This document shows positions 34,289-35,486 of a stretch of DNA of 35,486 nucleotides, one piece after another. Position numbers and translations under genes: made by a program. This DNA comes from Caldifarciminota bacterium (lineage in GTDB: Bacteria; Hydrothermota; Tepidihabitantia; Tepidihabitantales; DTDR01), in the NCBI GenBank assembly GCA_025060715.1, contig JANXBG010000017.1, forward strand, positions 1 through 35,486, read 5' to 3'. Every line of letters starts with the position of its first letter. Position 1 is the stretch's first letter. The notes beneath the pieces were generated by a model that was not told where the DNA came from, did no database searches, and saw nothing but the letters and a program-made list of their open reading frames with translations.

Positions 34289-35328
34289 AAAGAAAGTAAA
34301 ATCTTTCTAATATCAATCTTTCCCATACAAACTAAAAAACAACGGCCACAACCCGAACAGGCATAAAAATTATAATCTAAATAAAAATTACTAAATTTAC
34401 AATGGAAACGATTCCTTCCCCTTTTATAAAACTCCGCCCGGGGATTCAAACCACCAGCAACTCGCGCATACATCGGATGATAACAGGTATCCCAAACTTT
34501 TATTCTCTCATAATAATTTTCTACTGGATAATCACTTAAAAGAAAACAGAAACAAGTAGGACAAACATAAAGACAACCAAAACATTCCACACAAGTTTCC
34601 AAATTCCTATCCCAAAAATCCTTTTTTGCCTCTAAAACCTTCTCATAAATATTATCTTTTAATTCCTTCTCATTTATCTTCCTTAAAGAAAACTCTGCTT
34701 TTTCTCTCAATTCTTTTCTTTTTTCCAAAATCTCCTTATCCGCCTCCTCTTTTCTTATACCAATCTTATCTTTCAATAACTCTTCTCCTTTCTGAGTAAA
34801 AACTTCAATTAAGATTTTATTATCAATAAAAGAAAGATTTATATCAGGAAAAATACCATCAATATCTTTATCAACATAAGGTTTTAAACCAACCAAATTA
34901 CAAAAACAAGTATCTTGGGGATAAGGACAATCCGCAGAAATAATTAAAGTATTTTCTAAACTTTCCTTAAACTCTTCAAAGATAAAATCCTCTTTTAAAT
35001 ACATTTTTTTTAAAACGGCTATTGGCCTTAAATCACAAACCTTAGCACCAATTATCAAATTTTTAAATTCTTTCTTTTCAATTACCTCTTCTTTATTACC
35101 AAAACTTGCCACTTTCTCTTTGGGCGGTGAAATAATTGCCTTCAAAGGTTCCCTTACTCTGATATTTTGAAAAACTGAAAAAGAAAATTTATCCAATTTT
35201 TCTTTATTTAAAATTGTCAATTGGGGAATATTTTGATTGTCAAAAATCTCCGGAATAAAAATCTTATAATTTCCTAACCACTGATGAAAAAGATTTCTCA
35301 AAGATATTTCATCTATAACAAAAATCAT
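34285..35328 (-). CDS. HydB-like 4Fe-4S dicluster protein
   Basis: A 347-aa paralogue of the sulfhydrogenase beta subunit and first gene of the 18-gene operon. An N-terminal domain of the HydB family contains GAKVCDLRPIAVL (94-106, compare GVHPCEIHALLTL in HydB) and cysteines 134, 141 and 143. Two ferredoxin motifs follow: C246, C249, C252, C256 (then CPTCFCF) and C324, C327, C330, C334 (CSGCGRCFLVC). The second motif lacks the usual Pro after its last Cys. It should carry electrons between the flavoprotein at 33473 and the downstream Fe-S subunits. No Shine-Dalgarno precedes its ATG, which lies close to the -10 box. Confidence 0.9.
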   Translation of the reverse strand: MIFVIDEISLRNLFHQWLGNYKIFIPEIFDNQNIPQLTILNKEKLDKFSFSVFQNIRVREPLKAIISPPKEKVASFGNKEEVIEKKEFKNLIIGAKVCDLRPIAVLKKMYLKEDFIFEEFKESLENTLIISADCPYPQDTCFCNLVGLKPYVDKDIDGIFPDINLSFIDNKILIEVFTQKGEELLKDKIGIRKEEADKEILEKRKELREKAEFSLRKINEKELKDNIYEKVLEAKKDFWDRNLETCVECFGCLYVCPTCFCFLLSDYPVENYYERIKVWDTCYHPMYARVAGGLNPRAEFYKRGRNRFHCKFSNFYLDYNFYACSGCGRCFLVCMGKIDIRKILLSL

Positions 35329-35337
35329 AAAAAATAA

Positions 35338-35365
35338 ATTATATAAGAAAAAATTTTTATGTCAA
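35338..35365 (-). promoter_or_regulatory. Promoter of the 18-gene membrane hydrogenase operon
   Basis: On the minus strand, TTGACA (35365-35360) and TATAAT (35343-35338), both perfect consensus, are 16 bp apart. Only nine bases lie between the -10 box and the ATG at 35328, and there is no Shine-Dalgarno. The leader would be about 0-3 nt. Confidence 0.8.
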
Positions 35366-35420
35366 ATGATAAAATATCTTTTCTTACTTTTTCAGTTTAT
35401 TTTTGTTCACCAGTTTGCCA

Positions 35421-35436
35421 CTATATAGATATATAG
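35421..35436. repeat. Palindrome CTATATA-GA-TATATAG
   Basis: A perfect 7-2-7 inverted repeat lies 56 bp upstream of the -35 box of the membrane hydrogenase operon. It may be an operator for a dimeric regulator or part of a terminator-free end of an upstream gene. AT-rich DNA makes chance palindromes more likely. Confidence 0.45.
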
Positions 35437-35486
35437 GCTTTTAATTAAAGAAATTATCCTTGTTTCTTTGATAATCTTTTCTTGGT

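Larger units (their letters stand above)
35329..35486. other. Upstream region of the 18-gene operon, window edge
   Basis: This stretch holds the operon promoter (35338-35365), a palindrome at 35421-35436, and otherwise AT-rich sequence. On the minus strand two short frames are open to the window edge, ending at 35409 and 35454. They could be the end of an upstream gene, but nothing supports either. Confidence 0.5.

Noticed and set aside
21052-35328. A standard respiratory complex I (Nuo) or an Mbx/Mbs complex
   Set aside because: The large subunit keeps all four NiFe cysteines (C63, C66, C352, C355), which Nuo, Mbx and Mbs large subunits do not. The operon has Mrp subunits and no nuoE/nuoF.
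35409-35486. 3' end of an upstream minus-strand gene
   Set aside because: A 25-codon open frame to the window edge is too short to separate from chance in AT-rich DNA, and no family is recognisable.

Overview
The window looks like a chromosomal segment of an AT-rich, strictly anaerobic, hydrogen-metabolising Gram-negative bacterium, perhaps an uncultured candidate phylum of the WOR-3/Stahlbacteria or wider FCB type. That placement is an inference. It rests on sigma70-style promoters, an ExbB/ExbD/TonB system, a type A T9SS-like C-terminal sorting domain, a LytR-CpsA-Psr protein and RNase E/G (all bacterial), together with hydrogenase modules best known from Thermococcales. No rRNA, tRNA, CRISPR array, transposase or phage gene was seen.

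Layout. 1-201: possible 3' end of a membrane-protein gene. 252-2676 (+): metK-ahcY, the activated methyl cycle. 2775-3683 (-): unknown secreted or lipoprotein-like gene behind a terminator. 3738-7567 (-): exbB-exbD-exbD-tonB and a secreted T9SS-tagged protein, with its own promoter. 7634-12482 (-): hypB-hypA-radical SAM/DUF2344 fusion-RNase G. 12538-16581 (+), divergent from hypB: nnr (NAD(P)HX repair), a beta-propeller-like secreted protein and an LCP protein. 16582-17118: a 537-bp non-coding stretch with G-runs, short repeats and a possible leader ORF. 17119-21055 (+): a four-gene group 3b NAD(P)-linked sulfhydrogenase, hydB-hydG-hydD-hydA. 21052-35328 (-): an 18-gene operon, convergent with hydA and overlapping it by 4 bp.

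The 18-gene operon is the main interest. It encodes a group 4 [NiFe] membrane hydrogenase (small, large, NuoC-, NuoH- and NuoI-like subunits) and a set of Mrp-type Na+/H+ antiporter subunits (B, C, D, E, F, G and a fused MbhD-MbhE). It also encodes two further antiporter-like subunits and an unusual electron-input arm. The arm has a HydB-like and a HydG-like protein (paralogues of the sulfhydrogenase beta and gamma subunits), a 511-aa molybdopterin-oxidoreductase-like protein with no recognisable metal-ligand Cys/Sec (NuoG-like), and a four-cluster ferredoxin. I infer a complex-I-like machine in which a sulfhydrogenase-type NAD(P)H module replaces NuoEF. It would couple NAD(P)H/H2 chemistry to Na+ or H+ translocation. 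A soluble hydrogenase with the same beta/gamma architecture lies tail-to-tail with it, and the nickel chaperones hypA/hypB and the NAD(P)H repair enzyme lie about 5 kb from the soluble-hydrogenase operon.

Promoters read by eye are close to consensus (TTGACA/TATAAT, 16-17 bp spacing). For hypB, nnr and the 18-gene operon the -10 box lies only 6-9 nt before the ATG with no Shine-Dalgarno sequence, which predicts leaderless or nearly leaderless mRNAs. metK, exbB, tonB and others have ordinary Shine-Dalgarno sites.
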